Origin: Opisthorchis felineus
Taxonomy: Eukaryota; Platyhelminthes; Trematoda; Opisthorchiida; Opisthorchiidae
NCBI GenBank assembly: GCA_004794785.1
Contig: SJOL01007550.1
Location: 141,068-205,067, forward strand
DNA: 64,000 nucleotides
Direction of reading: 5' to 3'
In this document: positions 22,406 through 33,729 of the stretch, one piece after another
Position numbering within the stretch: the first letter of the stretch is position 1
Layout: each line of letters starts with the position of its first letter
Made by a program: the position numbers and the translations under genes
The notes under the pieces: generated by a model
Database searches by the model: none
What the model saw: the letters and a program-made list of their open reading frames with translations, nothing else
Told to the model about the DNA's origin: nothing

Positions 22406-22889
22406 GGGAAAGTTGGCCTAATAACAGAGAACGGCTATTGAGACTTGTTTTTGAGACAGTGGCTTTCAAACGCAGTGACCACTTATAGCACAGGCTGTCG
22501 CCCGTCATTTTAAGGAGCTTCGCTGCAGCCGAACAAACCAGATTCACCTACCGCAATTTTGGCAAGCATTTTGGGTCTGATGGCAAGATAAATGTCTAGA
22601 TGTCCAGTTACGTGTGACCGAAATCTTGATATCACTGAAACCCTTGTATTCGGTGAAAAGAATCAATACTGGTTCAAGTTTTCCTTTGAACCAAGAATGC
22701 GAGATAATATCCAACGTCTCCCAAATTTGGCCATAAAATGTTGATAGAGCCTAAAACAGCCTAACCAACGATTCATAAACCGGTCACATTTCGCATGATA
22801 TTTATAAGTTTGAAGTCAGTCTCATTAGTACAACTTTTCCGGGTAGCGCTGAAGACCACAAATTATACGGAATGGAGGCCTCAACGTGC

Positions 22890-23148
22890 TTTACATGGTG
22901 AAAAACCGAGAAGCATTGTACAGCTGTTTCATCTTTATCGGAAATCAGTGACAGTGTGCAGCTCACAAAACTTCAGCAAGGAGTCTCGAACCCTGCGACC
23001 TCCGAACACATAACCGTTTGGCCAAAAGCGGCTGATCAGCAGGATGATTAGCTCGCACTTGTACCGGATATAGCATCGCTCATTCTTCAATGAAGGAAGA
23101 CACATCACGTGGTCACACGTGTTGACTGGCTATTCGGAATAACATGGA
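22890..23148 (-). mobile_element. Family A HHR-SINE copy (left half of an inverted pair)
   Basis: Minus strand. The ribozyme is at 22913-22959 with GAAACAGCUGUA/CAAUGC intact but the first core segment broken. The tRNA-derived part follows (plus-strand AACCGTTTGGCC at 23012-23023). The 5' part ends near CACGTGGTCACACGTG (23106-23121). Confidence 0.75.
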
Positions 23149-23155
23149 GGAAGCA

Positions 23156-23595
23156 CATGTACAGTGCTTCTCGGCTTTTCAGCATACAGGATGAAATCTC
23201 AACTGGAAATTCAAAAATCTCTTCACCCTACCAACAATCTGTGAGTAGCTCAGGTAAAGAACAGGGTTCACCCGACGAATGAAAGTTCCGTCTGAGAGTT
23301 CGTCACTCCAGGAACCAGCCAACATGTGTGGCCACTTGATCTGAATCCCGTGACTGAAAGTCACTGGTGCCATATCTGTTTTTAGTGCAAACTACTCACA
23401 TTGATGATCAGCCGCTCTTGTTCAAACTACTAACCGGGAGGTCACCTATTCAAGACTGCCTACTATAGTCTCATGAGACGTGCACTGCAGACGATTCTCA
23501 CCAATGAAGAAACAGTTGTACATTGCTTTTTGGCCTTTCAGCTTCGACGGGCTCCACTTACAGAACAAAATCCCCAATAAAGACACCAAGACTTT
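23156..23595 (+). mobile_element. Family A HHR-SINE, unit starting at the cleavage site
   Basis: The homology begins at GTACAGTGCTTCTCGGC (23159), which is the ribozyme cleavage junction (GUA before CAGUGC). It runs once round the unit, through AACCAGCCAACATG and CCGCTCTTG, to a second ribozyme at 23480-23526 and its downstream flank. Cleavage site to cleavage site is 23162-23520, 359 bp. The second ribozyme has CAGACGA in place of CUGAUGA. Unit-length organisation of this kind is typical of self-cleaved multimer RNAs that were reverse transcribed; that origin is an inference. Confidence 0.75.
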
Positions 23596-23599
23596 ATTG

Positions 23600-24780
23600 A
23601 AAATGTGCAAAACACATTGGTATGCAGTCAGTGGACACTCAATTGCTGAGATTACTTGTCACCAAGACGATCTAAAAACCTCCAACGACTAGAGTTTGTC
23701 AAATACAATCCCATTAATTTCGGCACCACGAACAAGAAAGATTTCTTTAGAAAAAAACACAGTTTTCCATCTGATCAGCTAAACAGACTGGTTCATGTCA
23801 CTAACTGGTCTGGAACTCTGATTAAAATGTCGGTGCCCAACAAAATGTTTTGTAATGTCGATAATTTCTCCTAATTGAGCAGAACTTGTTATTTTGGACA
23901 AACCAGTTATTCTTGTTGGAATATTCCAGAAGAATGTAAGGCGTGGCCAACACACATTTTTTAGTGACCAATGGGAAGAAATTCATTGATTATTCTGCCC
24001 TTTGTGAGTTGACTTTTAGAACAAGCAGTGTTCGAACTCACAATGCAGACAGATGTGATCGAGCATGTTATCCTGGAAATTCCTTTGTGGGCTTGACCAC
24101 TTCACCACCATTGTCAAAACAAAGCGAAACCCAAACTCAGTTATCCCGAATATAAGTTGCAGAGTGAACTTATGTATTCGACACAACAGTTAACAGACAA
24201 TATCCACCAGTACTGCCTTGACTTTCAACGGAGCTTTGAGAACATTTCCCGCAGTGATTTCCTGAAGATTGCTCCAGCATAACACAAGTTCGTGAATTGC
24301 TGAGCAGCATAGACCTTTATGACACAATTAACAAACAACTCTCGTGCGTCATTCATAAACCTAGTGTACTGGATGTAGACAATCCTAATTCAAGGACGGA
24401 TTATGAACCAAATAATTGGTGAAGTTCTTCAATGAAACTGTTTGCTTTTCTTACAATGGAAAGCAGTCCGTTTATTTGAAGTGAAGGCATTATCTGGTCA
24501 CATTTCAAACGGCTACACTCACCGGTTTTGATGGAATTACGTGTTCAGACCGCCACTCATCCATTGCTTTGTGTAGTGAACGATACTACTGGACCCGCAC
24601 ATTTGATGCGCACATGATCATGTATATGCGGACAAGGTTGGAGCTGAAGTCAGGTTTGTACTACTGAAATCCTCTGTCATCGAGCATTGCAGAAAAATAA
24701 AAGCCTCGTGAGCAAGTGGTGGGCTTTCTTTACTGTCCACTTTCGTCTACGCATCTGGACGAAAAAGATGTGTTGTAAGG
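23600..24780. other. No recognisable gene
   Basis: Overlapping frames of 60-74 codons only, and no shared repeat. Confidence 0.35.
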
Positions 24781-24784
24781 GGGT

Positions 24785-25135
24785 TTGTGGAACTCGCGTT
24801 CACATCACTTTCGATTGGACAGTCCTCCTGTTGTCCTGGTGCAATTGTCTAGGTGATTCCGCACCTAACGGGGGGGGGGGGAGCACTAGACTCGAGTTTC
24901 GCTCTCATTAGAGCTCATCATCAGTGCGTGTCTTTGACCGTGACGGATATCCGATAAACGAGGCGAGTGTGTTGGGCTGGGCCCACCCAAATTATCATGT
25001 ATGAGCGACCGGTGGTGTCCACACTTAAACGATGTGATTGGTTTGCCCGACTCTTCACCAGAATAATTGCGGCAGGACGGGACTGTTCAAACCAGACTGA
25101 TGTGAACGTGATGTGGTCTGAGTTGAAGATGGATA
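24785..25135 (-). mobile_element. Family D element copy 2 (foldback)
   Basis: The left end (GTTCACATCACTTTCG, GACAGTCCTCCTG) is an imperfect inverse of the right end (CGGGACTGTTC, GATGTGAACGTGATGTGG, 25079-25120), so the element folds back. It contains G12 (24870-24881), the ribozyme at 24884-24926, and GATGTGATTGGTTTG (25031-25045), shared with copy 1. Confidence 0.65.
24884..24926 (-). ncRNA. Hammerhead ribozyme, family D
   Basis: Minus strand: stem I half CACUG, core AUGAUGA (C3 to A relative to copy 1), perfect stem II GCUCU/AGAGC with loop AAUG, GAAAC, then ACUCGAGUC. ACUCGAGU is a perfect palindrome forming a loop-less stem III, with GUC as the cleavage triplet. Stem I ends with UAGUG. 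Only the C3 change argues against activity. Confidence 0.75.
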
Positions 25136-25234
25136 CGGGCTATAGGCCATAGCAGCCAAACCGCTGAGCTGATTAGGAATATAACTGCGAGACTGCGGAT
25201 CCTGAACATCACAGGATGACGGGGCCATATAATG

Positions 25235-25740
25235 GTAATTGAGCAGGTTGCCGTTGATCTGTTCGCCGAGCTTGACAGTTGATTTGCAAACGTTTCGTCA
25301 TCATTCCAGGAGACATCTTCAGTGAACTGTTCGGTGGTTAGTATTTCTCTCGCGCTTGCGTTTATGTAGTTTACGAAGAGCAGCTTTGAGCTATAGCCTG
25401 ATTAGCCATTGATAATCATCGCATTTGGATTCTGGTTGGTCCGATCATAATCAGTGTTGGGTTGTGGTTAGAATTTTTTGCTTTCGACGGCCACACTACT
25501 GTTGAAATTGTCGTCCCTCATTCTCTCCTCCGGTTGGTTCGTTCGTGGTCTGTATTACGTCGTGGTCGACCCCCTTGTTGTTTGATTGGTTGGTGGTGTA
25601 CCTTCTATTTTTAGTAGTTTGCTGGTTGTTCCACACAAAACCGGTGGTATATGTTCATGAGCCTGGTTGGTTGATTTGCAGGTCTTCTTTTAGTGGGGCT
25701 CCTGTTATTTTGGGCCCGTTTGGTAGTCGGATTCGGTGAG
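25235..25740 (-). mobile_element. Family C ribozyme and PLE leader remnant
   Basis: The minus-strand ribozyme at 25286-25327 has CUGAAGA, then UGUCUCCUGGAAUGAUGAC, then GAAACGUUUGC, followed by the arm CTCGGCGAACAGATCAACGG. To the right lies about 400 bp of AACCAACCA-rich sequence (minus strand), similar in style to 13905-14320, which may be a PLE leader. No intact coding motif. Confidence 0.5.
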
Positions 25741-25744
25741 CCTT

Positions 25745-27895
25745 GATGAGAGCTGGATGAGAGCCTGTCCATAGGTGAGGAGAGTTTTTTTTAACTTTGT
25801 AACCCAAAAAGTGGAAAGGAAAATCACACAGGACCCATACCGTTATTGCATCAGGAATAATTTTGTTTATATTAGTGTCACTCGCTCCATGAACTTGACA
25901 CTAGGAGTCCCACAATAATAACTCTTCTCCCAGGATGTTCAATCTTCGCTTCCCAAGGTTCATGCAGGTCAGCACGTGAAGCCTACTTACTCCCCCCACT
26001 CGAAATTTCGAAATTTGTTCGTCTGTGTTTGTCTACCTTTGAGGTAGAGAGTGCACAGTGACTCAGCTGTGAGAACATCTGGCAATTGAACTTTGGGTCT
26101 CTCCGATAACCGTCATTAACCTTGACCCCGTGGAAAGTGTGAAACTGACTATTCCGCTCATTTTCCAAAGCACTAATTGGCTGGGTGAGGGAATAGACAG
26201 CGCCACCGACATATGTGCCCCGGACGATCGACAACGGATAACACGCAATCGCATTTTCTACCCGGTAATAAGGGTGATGTCCGTTGACTTTCATTTCAGA
26301 TGAGCGAACTCTTTGTGACATTCTTTTTCAATCAGGGAGAAAAGACGTCAACCATGCAATACATCAGCAGCGAATGCGTTTGGAGAACAGTGTATGTATC
26401 ACCCTCATTGAGATGCCTGAAGGTCGTCTATAGACGACACCGTGTTACATCCGGCGCGTTTCACACGGCATCGACCTGCGTTAGCCCTGGTAGTTTTTGG
26501 ATAAAGTCATTCTGCAAAACTTCTGTGGATTCAAGAATGTGGCCTGCGATTTCGAAAGAAACTTCCGGTGAGTGAAGCAATATCTACGCGCTGACCGCCA
26601 GGAAAGCTGATATGTTTGCGCTCATGAGTGATGTAATTGAAACTGTTTCAGAAAATTATAGGGATAAATTTCGAACAGATGTTGATAAAAAAACTACGTG
26701 TGTTTACAAGCTGTTGCCTCGTTTGTTTTTTTATGAAAAACGAACCAGACTGCCTCTGGAGAAAAACGCTATGATAAGAATGAGGCTGGCTTGCAACGTC
26801 AATCACCGGACCAATACTCGCGGTCTACTTGAAGGATTGTGCGACGACTATGGATCCCACAATGTGTTCCAATCGGCATTGGCTTCTGGTGAGCAGTACC
26901 GATTAAATAAATCAACTGTGTGACGTTACCTTTTTGCAGGCCTGACTCAACCAGGCAATCGTTGGTAAAGTGAAAGGCTGAGAAGAGTAAAGTCCTGATC
27001 GTCTCATCGGTCTTACGTAACGTGGCACGGTTCGGTGACACGTTGAAGAGGAAGCCGACACAGATAAATCTTTATAACTGATAGCAAGAATGATACTAAA
27101 CCCACGTAGCTCTGTATCAGCGGTGGACTGTAGCAGTGTGGTTATAATTTCCCGAAAAGCGCGTGTCAAACGTCTGGTTTTGTTACAGGAAAATAGCATG
27201 AGAAAATCGCTCGAAAAATTGCGATAGTTGCCTGTCAGCAGTGATTTGAACCTGTGCTTTGAGCGTCGATCATCTTTGGGATTCAGACAAACGACAATCA
27301 AATCAAAGAAGCGGCAGACTGCGAACCTTAGCCACTTCTCCATGAACCTTACCGTGCCCTTTACGAATCCATGATACGAGTTTTATTGCGGACGTCTCGC
27401 AGTACGTCTTGTGCGCGTGTTTGCGTTTCCTTCCGTACAGGAGAGACCTCCTGATTTGACAAGCGTACAAAGTTCTGCAAATGTTCCAAAACAAATGACT
27501 TTTCTAAGGCAGTGGCGTATCAGTGCGGACATCTTGAAACCAGTCATGGTGACATAAACAGCTTACTGGGAGTGGCTGGTAAATAAAAGAGATTTATTTT
27601 TCATAAATAAACAGTGAATCGGTTTTGGGATTAGCACAGATGCAGTTAAAAAACCCACGTTAGGAACTACCTTTCTGCGATTAGGACGGTAAATCATCCA
27701 GTACTCTTAACGCTAAGATTGATAGTTCCCTGCCACACTGCTGTGTTTCACGACATCTGACTTAAACAGTGTGGAATTTCAGGTTCATCGTAATAGGTCA
27801 TTCCTCAACGTTTTCTTTGTAGCAAACAACCGGTGCACAGTGGAACGCTGCACCGTGGTAACCAGGACGACTCCTCTGGATAGTTTTCATGTTGG
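25745..27895. other. No recognisable gene
   Basis: The longest frame is 143 codons (26912-27343, minus). It overlaps others on the same strand and shows no motif I recognise. No HHR repeat found. Confidence 0.35.
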
Positions 27896-27899
27896 GAGT

Positions 27900-28175
27900 A
27901 AGACTGTTGATCAGATGGAAGTTGATCTGTTCGTTGAGCTCAGAAATAGGCTTGCAAACTTTTCGCCACTTTGCGAGGAGACCTCGTCACTGAGCATTTG
28001 GCTGGATAATTCTTCACCTTTGCTTGCGTTTATACGATTTCTAAAGAGGCAGGCACTGATGATGTCTCCTCGTATGGTGACGGAACGTTTGCAAGTCAGT
28101 TAACAAGCTCGGCGACCAACAGACCAACAGCCACCTGATCAACAACCAATAAACTCACCCGAGCTACCAGTATTT
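27900..28175. mobile_element. Family C foldback, two facing ribozymes
   Basis: The left arm (27906-27995) is minus-strand and the right arm (28050-28160) is plus-strand; both end with the characteristic ACAGATCAAC sequence. The loop between them is about 60 bases. The right end continues through CAACAACCAATAAACTCACC, identical to the end of the 2-kb copy. The left ribozyme is degenerate (GUGACGA core). Confidence 0.7.
28051..28096 (+). ncRNA. Hammerhead ribozyme, family C
   Basis: CUGAUGA (28056-28062), stem II region UGUCUCC/GGUGAC identical to the 2-kb copy, then GGAACGUUUGC. GGAAC replaces GAAAC, which breaks the second core segment. Stem I begins with GCA/UGC. Confidence 0.65.
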
Positions 28176-28179
28176 TGAA

Positions 28180-29375
28180 TCGGTGAGTTTTATACATATG
28201 CGCAAATACTTGTCACTGCCTCACTAAGGCCGGAAAGATTTAGGGAAATAGAGAACCTTTTCAACTTTCATCAGCTGTCGGTTCCTGCTTTCTTCTCTAA
28301 ATGAACTACATATGAACGCCCGTATAAGTCTGTTTAATCATTCCCTTGGTGAATTTTCTCACCTGTTCTACGCATACATGATCATTTGCATTCCGAAGCA
28401 TCTGTTTTGTCTGTTTTTTCTTCAAAAACTGTGGCTCTGTGAGTTCTTCCACCCGGTTTGCGTGCTCACCTCATTTACATCCCCTGGAGTCCAGTTTCTC
28501 GAAATAAAGTTTGTCCGGCTCGTCTTCACATGTGAAAAACCCTCGTCCCACGGACAGAGCGTGTGCTTTGAGCAATGCTCAGACTCCATAACCTCACTAC
28601 AAGGCCGCTGACGTTGCGACGAAGGTGATACAGAAGTCGGCACATTGGAGGTTGGCGCATTCGTGGAAGGTTTTCAAATAGCTCTGGTTCCTCCTAACCT
28701 AGTCGTGTGAACGTGAACATGTGAGGATCTGTTTGTCTCTTCCTTAAGAGGAGCCCCAAAGCTTATATTAGCAAGTCAAATTCTATGAAATAAAAAATAC
28801 TGGGTGATATGGGTTTCCCGAGCACAATCGACTAAACGTGCCTTCGGTGAACTAGAGGAGGAAATGAACGTCTGATGACGCATTGACAAACGGATCTGTT
28901 AGTGTTTTGTAGCCTTCCGACGGTGGTCATGCATCAGAACGAACTTCAAAGTGTGCCCCGACATCCCTTATTAACCGCCGTTCTCTTGAGTCCAAATGTC
29001 AATTGAGGAATCAACGACCAAGGGGAAGGAAATGTTTAATTAGTACCGACTATTCTTGAGAGCTGTCCCTTCATGTGGTGATGTACACGGTTATTTGCCT
29101 GTATGTTTTGCAAACCCGATTGGGCCCTTTCAAAAGGCGGGCCTTGTTTAACCGAAGCGCACGCAAATGCCGACACAGACGTCCATACACAATAAAACAA
29201 TGGTTTGCTGCACAGATGTCTTGATTCTAACAGGAGCAACCAGAACGACAACAACAACGAGGCTGCAGCATCTACGAACACTGGGGAGAAGTCGCCACTA
29301 TTCTGCAAAGTTTGATCACGGCTCATTGAGGGAGCGCTGATTGAACCCTAGGATTACCTGAAGCTTTACCATACA
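28180..29375. other. No recognisable gene
   Basis: Overlapping frames up to 99 codons without family motifs. Confidence 0.35.
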
Positions 29376-29377
29376 AT

Positions 29378-30025
29378 GACCGGCTAACTAGTTTCTTGAA
29401 GGTCACTACTCACAAGGTTGCTAAAACCTTTTCAGCAGCCCATGAACAGTTTCACCCTTTTACTTCGGCCTCAACAGAAAGAGTCAGTCCCCGAGTTTCT
29501 GTCACCATTATTTTCTAATTGAACCCAAGTTGTATAAAATTTGCGAAATAAACTCATTTACATAACTGAATTCCAGCTGAAACTTTCTTTTGTGATATTG
29601 TTCCACGAAATATGCCGTTCAGAGGCCGTCTCATTTTTCAGTTGAAGAACATCGTGAATGACAGAATCAACCAGGACTCATTTGGATCTCTCGTAAAAAT
29701 GTGTGTATTTTTCGAATTTCGCACAAATTAGGTTCAAATAGAAAATAAGACTGATGGAAACTCGGGGGCTGCGCCTACGTGGTGGTGAAATCCCAGAAGT
29801 GCGAAACCGCTCGTGGCCTTTCGAAGGGTTTTCAGACACCTTTTGGGTACTTTCCTTCATGAGAATCTACTGCAATCCTCGAACATCGCAGCAGTTGAAA
29901 CATGAGGCGTCACACATCCAGAGGAACTAGCATAAATGAGAGGATCAGGTGAAATTCAGTTCAGTCTCCCGTCAGAACCGAATTCTTGTGCAATCGAATG
30001 TATTTTGCAAAAAGGACTACTTTTC
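29378..30025. mobile_element. Family B inverted pair (minus then plus)
   Basis: 29378-29605 is a minus-strand copy (CACTACTCACAAGGTTGCT start; ribozyme remnant 29437-29480 with GAAACUGUUC). 29685-30025 is a plus-strand copy with a ribozyme remnant at 29773-29818 (GCCUAC, then GAAACCGCUCGUGG; first core and stem II lost) and the following unit start. The two ribozymes point away from each other. Confidence 0.65.
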
Positions 30026-30029
30026 CAAA

Positions 30030-31255
30030 CAAAAAGTGGTAAAATAATGGGACAAATTGCATTTTGGAACACGCAATTTATGGTTTATCATTTGTCACAT
30101 GCCATTCCTTAACTTTCGTTATTTTAGGTCAGCCGGAGCTGAACTGGCATCTGAGGGATAAAAAGGTCCTTCTGACATATGTTTGAACTTTTAGGCAGGA
30201 ATCATGTACCGCAACATGCTATTTCTTCCACATTTCAAAAGTTACCAGTGTGACTTTGGGTGAAACGCCACAAAACTGGAGTAGTTTTCTGACCGATTCA
30301 TCTAGTGGAAATAAACTATGATAGTCCTTCGGATAATATCATCAGTCCTTTCAGTGTAACAATCTTGGAACTTGTGACGAGTGCCTCCTATGTAAGTAAA
30401 CCCAAATAAAGTATGTGTCAAAAAGCTGGTAAATAGAAAGTCTTGTTGTAGCTCGGATATCTCACGGGTAAAACAGGTACATCCTTGATCCTATTGTAAA
30501 CAGATTTCCGAAGCTCAGTTTCACAGTTGGCTGATTTAGCCGGAATGGTGATAATTCGGCGACATTCAAATCTCATCAACCTTCAAGGCATAGTCAGATT
30601 GACAACCAACTCCGCTGTAAAATTTTGCCGCTCCTTCCGAACAGATGCACGTTTCAAACAGCAAAAACGGCCTCAAGGTAGGTTCACTGAGGATTGAATT
30701 TCCCTACCCCACGGGAAATTCACAGAGCAATTATCTCCAAAGTTCCTCGAGCAAAATAGCAACTCAAGAATTGCTGAACGATAAAGTCAATGAACGGGCA
30801 AACCTTTACCGTAAAGGCAACCACGTTAACTACAATTAAGTTCGGCAACGCTATCACACTACATCATCTTCTGGGTCAAAGCTGGGCAAAAACGGCCGCA
30901 TGCTTGCAAAGTACGCTTGGTCTGAAATGGGGGGCAAGTGCACTTGGTCATTCCGCAACTGCAAAACCGTTAGGTCAGTATGGATGGAGCGGATACTAGT
31001 CATCATAGAATGTATTGTCACAATCTGATAGGTCGATATCTCACCTGCGAGAAATGTGAGCATAAAAAAATTGAAGATGGTAACAAGTGAACTTGGGTCT
31101 GCTACACTCGGTCTTGGAGAAGTTTCGAGGAGAGATAGAAATCAGTATAAAGCCCCACCCATCACACCAGGGTTCACACGATAGAAATGCATTGTGGGTG
31201 TCCAAATAATCAAGTTAAAATGTCGCACAGATGAGAACAATAACACCCGGAAAAT
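30030..31255. other. No recognisable gene
   Basis: Short frames (60-70 codons) only. Not assigned. Confidence 0.35.
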
Positions 31256-31261
31256 AGGATT

Positions 31262-31510
31262 CAAGTGAAATACACTCATTTGCAAACAGATTTGATTTTG
31301 CGAGAGACTCACCTGGAACCCAGCTGAATCTCTAGTTTGTGATGTTTTCAGGCAACTGAATGTGCTGCACTGTATTTCTCTAATTTCGTGCAATTTCCTT
31401 TCAAATAGAACATAAGGTTGACGGAAACTCGGGGACTGCGCCTACCTGATGAGTCCCAAGAAGGGCGAAACCGGGCGTGGGCTGTCGGAGAATTTTAAGG
31501 ATTCAAGTGA
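31262..31510. mobile_element. Family B chimera: minus body joined to plus ribozyme
   Basis: 31265-31372 is reversed body (AATACACTCATTTGC, GAGACTCACCTGGAACCCAG, CTGAATGTGCTGCAC). From about 31375 the plus-strand sequence TTTCGTGCAATTTCC, GAACATAAGGTTGACGG leads into the ribozyme and the following unit start. Confidence 0.75.
31440..31482 (+). ncRNA. Hammerhead ribozyme, family B (core intact)
   Basis: GCCUAC, CUGAUGA (31446-31452), stem II GUCC/GGGC with one U-G pair and loop CAAGAA, GAAAC (31467-31471), then CGGGCGUGGGC. Stem I GCCUAC/GUGGGC pairs fully with one wobble, and an outer helix GAAACUC/GAGAAUUUU is partly kept. The U before the cleavage base is G, the only clear defect. Confidence 0.85.
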
Positions 31511-31514
31511 CTTG

Positions 31515-32095
31515 TGCGGATCAGACAACGTCGAACAAGGGATACTCTTTTGGAGTGGTAGACCTCTGATTTTCAGGGCAGTGCAAAAAAGGATGATAAA
31601 GGAATGGTATGAAATCAATGCGTTGCAGAAAAGCTGATTTTTTCATTGCGAATATCAATATACAATGAGTTGTTGTAGAATAGGCAGGTTGAACATATGT
31701 ATGTCTGTATGGGTGAGAAATGACCTTCGTGGACTTAGTTTGCAGGAGATTGTAGCGAACTGGTTGCTAGACAGCGGGTTGAAAGCAAATGTGCGCGGAG
31801 GCGTGTATTCTCCAGTGATGTACGACCACTCTTAGGGTAAGATGTAACGTAACGCTTGGGATTAACAGGGGAACACCAATCACAAATTTATTTCGGTTCA
31901 CTTTTTTCCGTTATGGTGTATATCCGCACCGGCTACCTCATAAAAATTGGTGCCGGCTGTTTGATTGTTGATATACTGCTTAGCAGTTGGAAATTGATTG
32001 GTTGATGAACTCATTCTCATGATGGTCAAATGACCGCTAAGTTGAAAATCCGATGACCGAATGGTCACATTGGTGAACACGCTTCATTAGGTGAA
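31515..32095. other. No recognisable gene
   Basis: Nothing recognised. Confidence 0.3.
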
Positions 32096-32099
32096 CCAG

Positions 32100-32255
32100 T
32101 GAGATCGAGATAGCCCAGTGGCTAAGGAGGGTGCATGGTTCGAATCCGGCCCCAGCATATCGATTGCTCTTATCTGGGCTGGATAATTTGGCGATACCTC
32201 AGCTCTTATGATTCCTTTTGGTGGCATGGGGGCTAGGCACCGAAAGGATCTTAGG
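32100..32255 (+). mobile_element. SINE S copy 3 (tRNA-derived)
   Basis: A box GATAGCCCAGTGGCTAAGG (32109-32127), B box GGTTCGAATCC (32138-32148), and a body with TTATCTGGGCTGGATAATTTGG and CTAGGCACCGAAAGG. The anticodon-arm segment is shortened relative to copy 2. Confidence 0.8.
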
Positions 32256-32271
32256 TAAGCTAATCTGACAC

Positions 32272-32635
32272 ACTATCGGCGTAACACACTACTCATAAAG
32301 TTGCTGAAAACTCTTCGACACCACACTATCTGTTTCGTTGTTCTTGTAACCTAGCAACCCATCAGCCTTCATCACCTCCAGATTTTGTGTGAACTTCAAA
32401 TGTACGCAGCTGACAAGATACACTCAGTTGCAAATCACCTTGATGTTAAAAGGAGACTCAATTGATCCTCTCGTTTATGCTGGATCGAGAAAACAAACTG
32501 CGATTGCCAAGTGAAACACCTTTGTGTATCATATTCACTTCTGCAACAACATAAACGAAAGATTCATTTGTGCCTTCCCTTAATACCAACTTAATTTAGA
32601 AATGAGTTTGTTTGGTCGGCCGGATACTTGTTTTT
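32272..32635. mobile_element. Family B inverted pair, degenerate
   Basis: The minus part starts at CACTACTCATAAAGTTGCTG (32288). Its ribozyme remnant (about 32305-32352) still shows CUGAUGG and GAAAC on the minus strand. From 32547 the sequence is plus-strand body (AACATAAACGAAAGATTCA, GAAATGAGTTTG). Confidence 0.6.
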
Positions 32636-32639
32636 GAAA

Positions 32640-33540
32640 GGTATCAGATATTCGTCATGGTTAGTTGTCCCATTCGGGGTTGAACCAGTGTATTCAGCAA
32701 CGAAAGGACGGTCACAGAAGCTGGTCGATATAGACTAAAGTGAGCGAGATCTTCTACAAATAGAATCGATAGCTTGGCAAATCGCTTGAACAAGCAATTT
32801 ACTGTACAACAAGCAGAGAACTGGTCAAGTCACACAGCAGCTCACACACGAGTGAGCTGCAAAAAATGGTTGAGAACCGGCAGAAAACGGCGGGCGGGTT
32901 TGTGAGCACCAGTCCAGGTGTTTACTATAGTCTGGAGATAGTAGAATTGATGTAGACACAAAATGCATAAAAAATGGGTGCACACCTGCATTTAACGCAT
33001 TAGCTTGACATGAAAAATGATCACTCAACACATTGGGAAAACACTTGAGGAGCGCGAAAGACGGTTTTAGCTTGGAGGATGTCCGTTCGAGAATGGATAA
33101 GCAGACAATCAACCGAAATGTACATTTTTCCCCACTCATTTTATGGGCTTGTATTTTGGAAGTACTTTCAACTTTATTTCGTTACTTATCACGTGACAGT
33201 TATGGACTAATCCGGGGAACATCCAGGAAGAGCCTCGATTTTCTAGGAAACAGATCCACTGGGTCCGTTTCAGGGTTGTTGATAAAATCACTAATCGTTA
33301 CCGAAAACAGTTTTCCAGAGTTAAACCGACCCCGGGAATAATGTCAAAAGTGAACACGAAAATCTAGATAAGGAAATCTAAAAATGGTCTTTCTATGCTC
33401 ACGCTACAAAGGCTGCAATTTCTGGTGAACGTCCACGGGAAATCCAGAGGAGTTAAGGAGCGACATGTAATAAATCGATTTGGAAACCGCCAGTGACTAG
33501 CTCGTGAGGTACAAATTCATGGTAGGTGATTGGATGGCGG
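32640..33540. other. No recognisable gene
   Basis: Two overlapping frames of about 100 codons on opposite strands (32825-33341), without motifs. Confidence 0.35.
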
Positions 33541-33544
33541 TTGC

Positions 33545-33725
33545 TCTTGTTGGTGACCGTTCTTGACAAGTGGTTTGGGAACTTTTCGTCGTAATTCAAG
33601 TAGACATCATAAATGCTTTGGGCGGTGACGAAAAGTTTATGAGTCAAGCTCAGAGAACAGAAAAACAGCCACGTGATCAACTACGGACAAACTTACCCGA
33701 GCCAAAGACATTCCAACATATTTCA
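33545..33725. mobile_element. Family C foldback, degenerate
   Basis: The left arm has a minus-strand remnant (AUGAUGUC ... GACGAAAAGUU) and the right arm a plus-strand remnant (GGTGACGAAAAGTTT at 33625-33639). The latter is followed by the family tail AACAGCCACGTGATCAAC and AAACTTACCCGAGCC, which parallels AAACTCACCCGAGC of the 2-kb copy. Confidence 0.6.
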
Positions 33726-33729
33726 CTTC

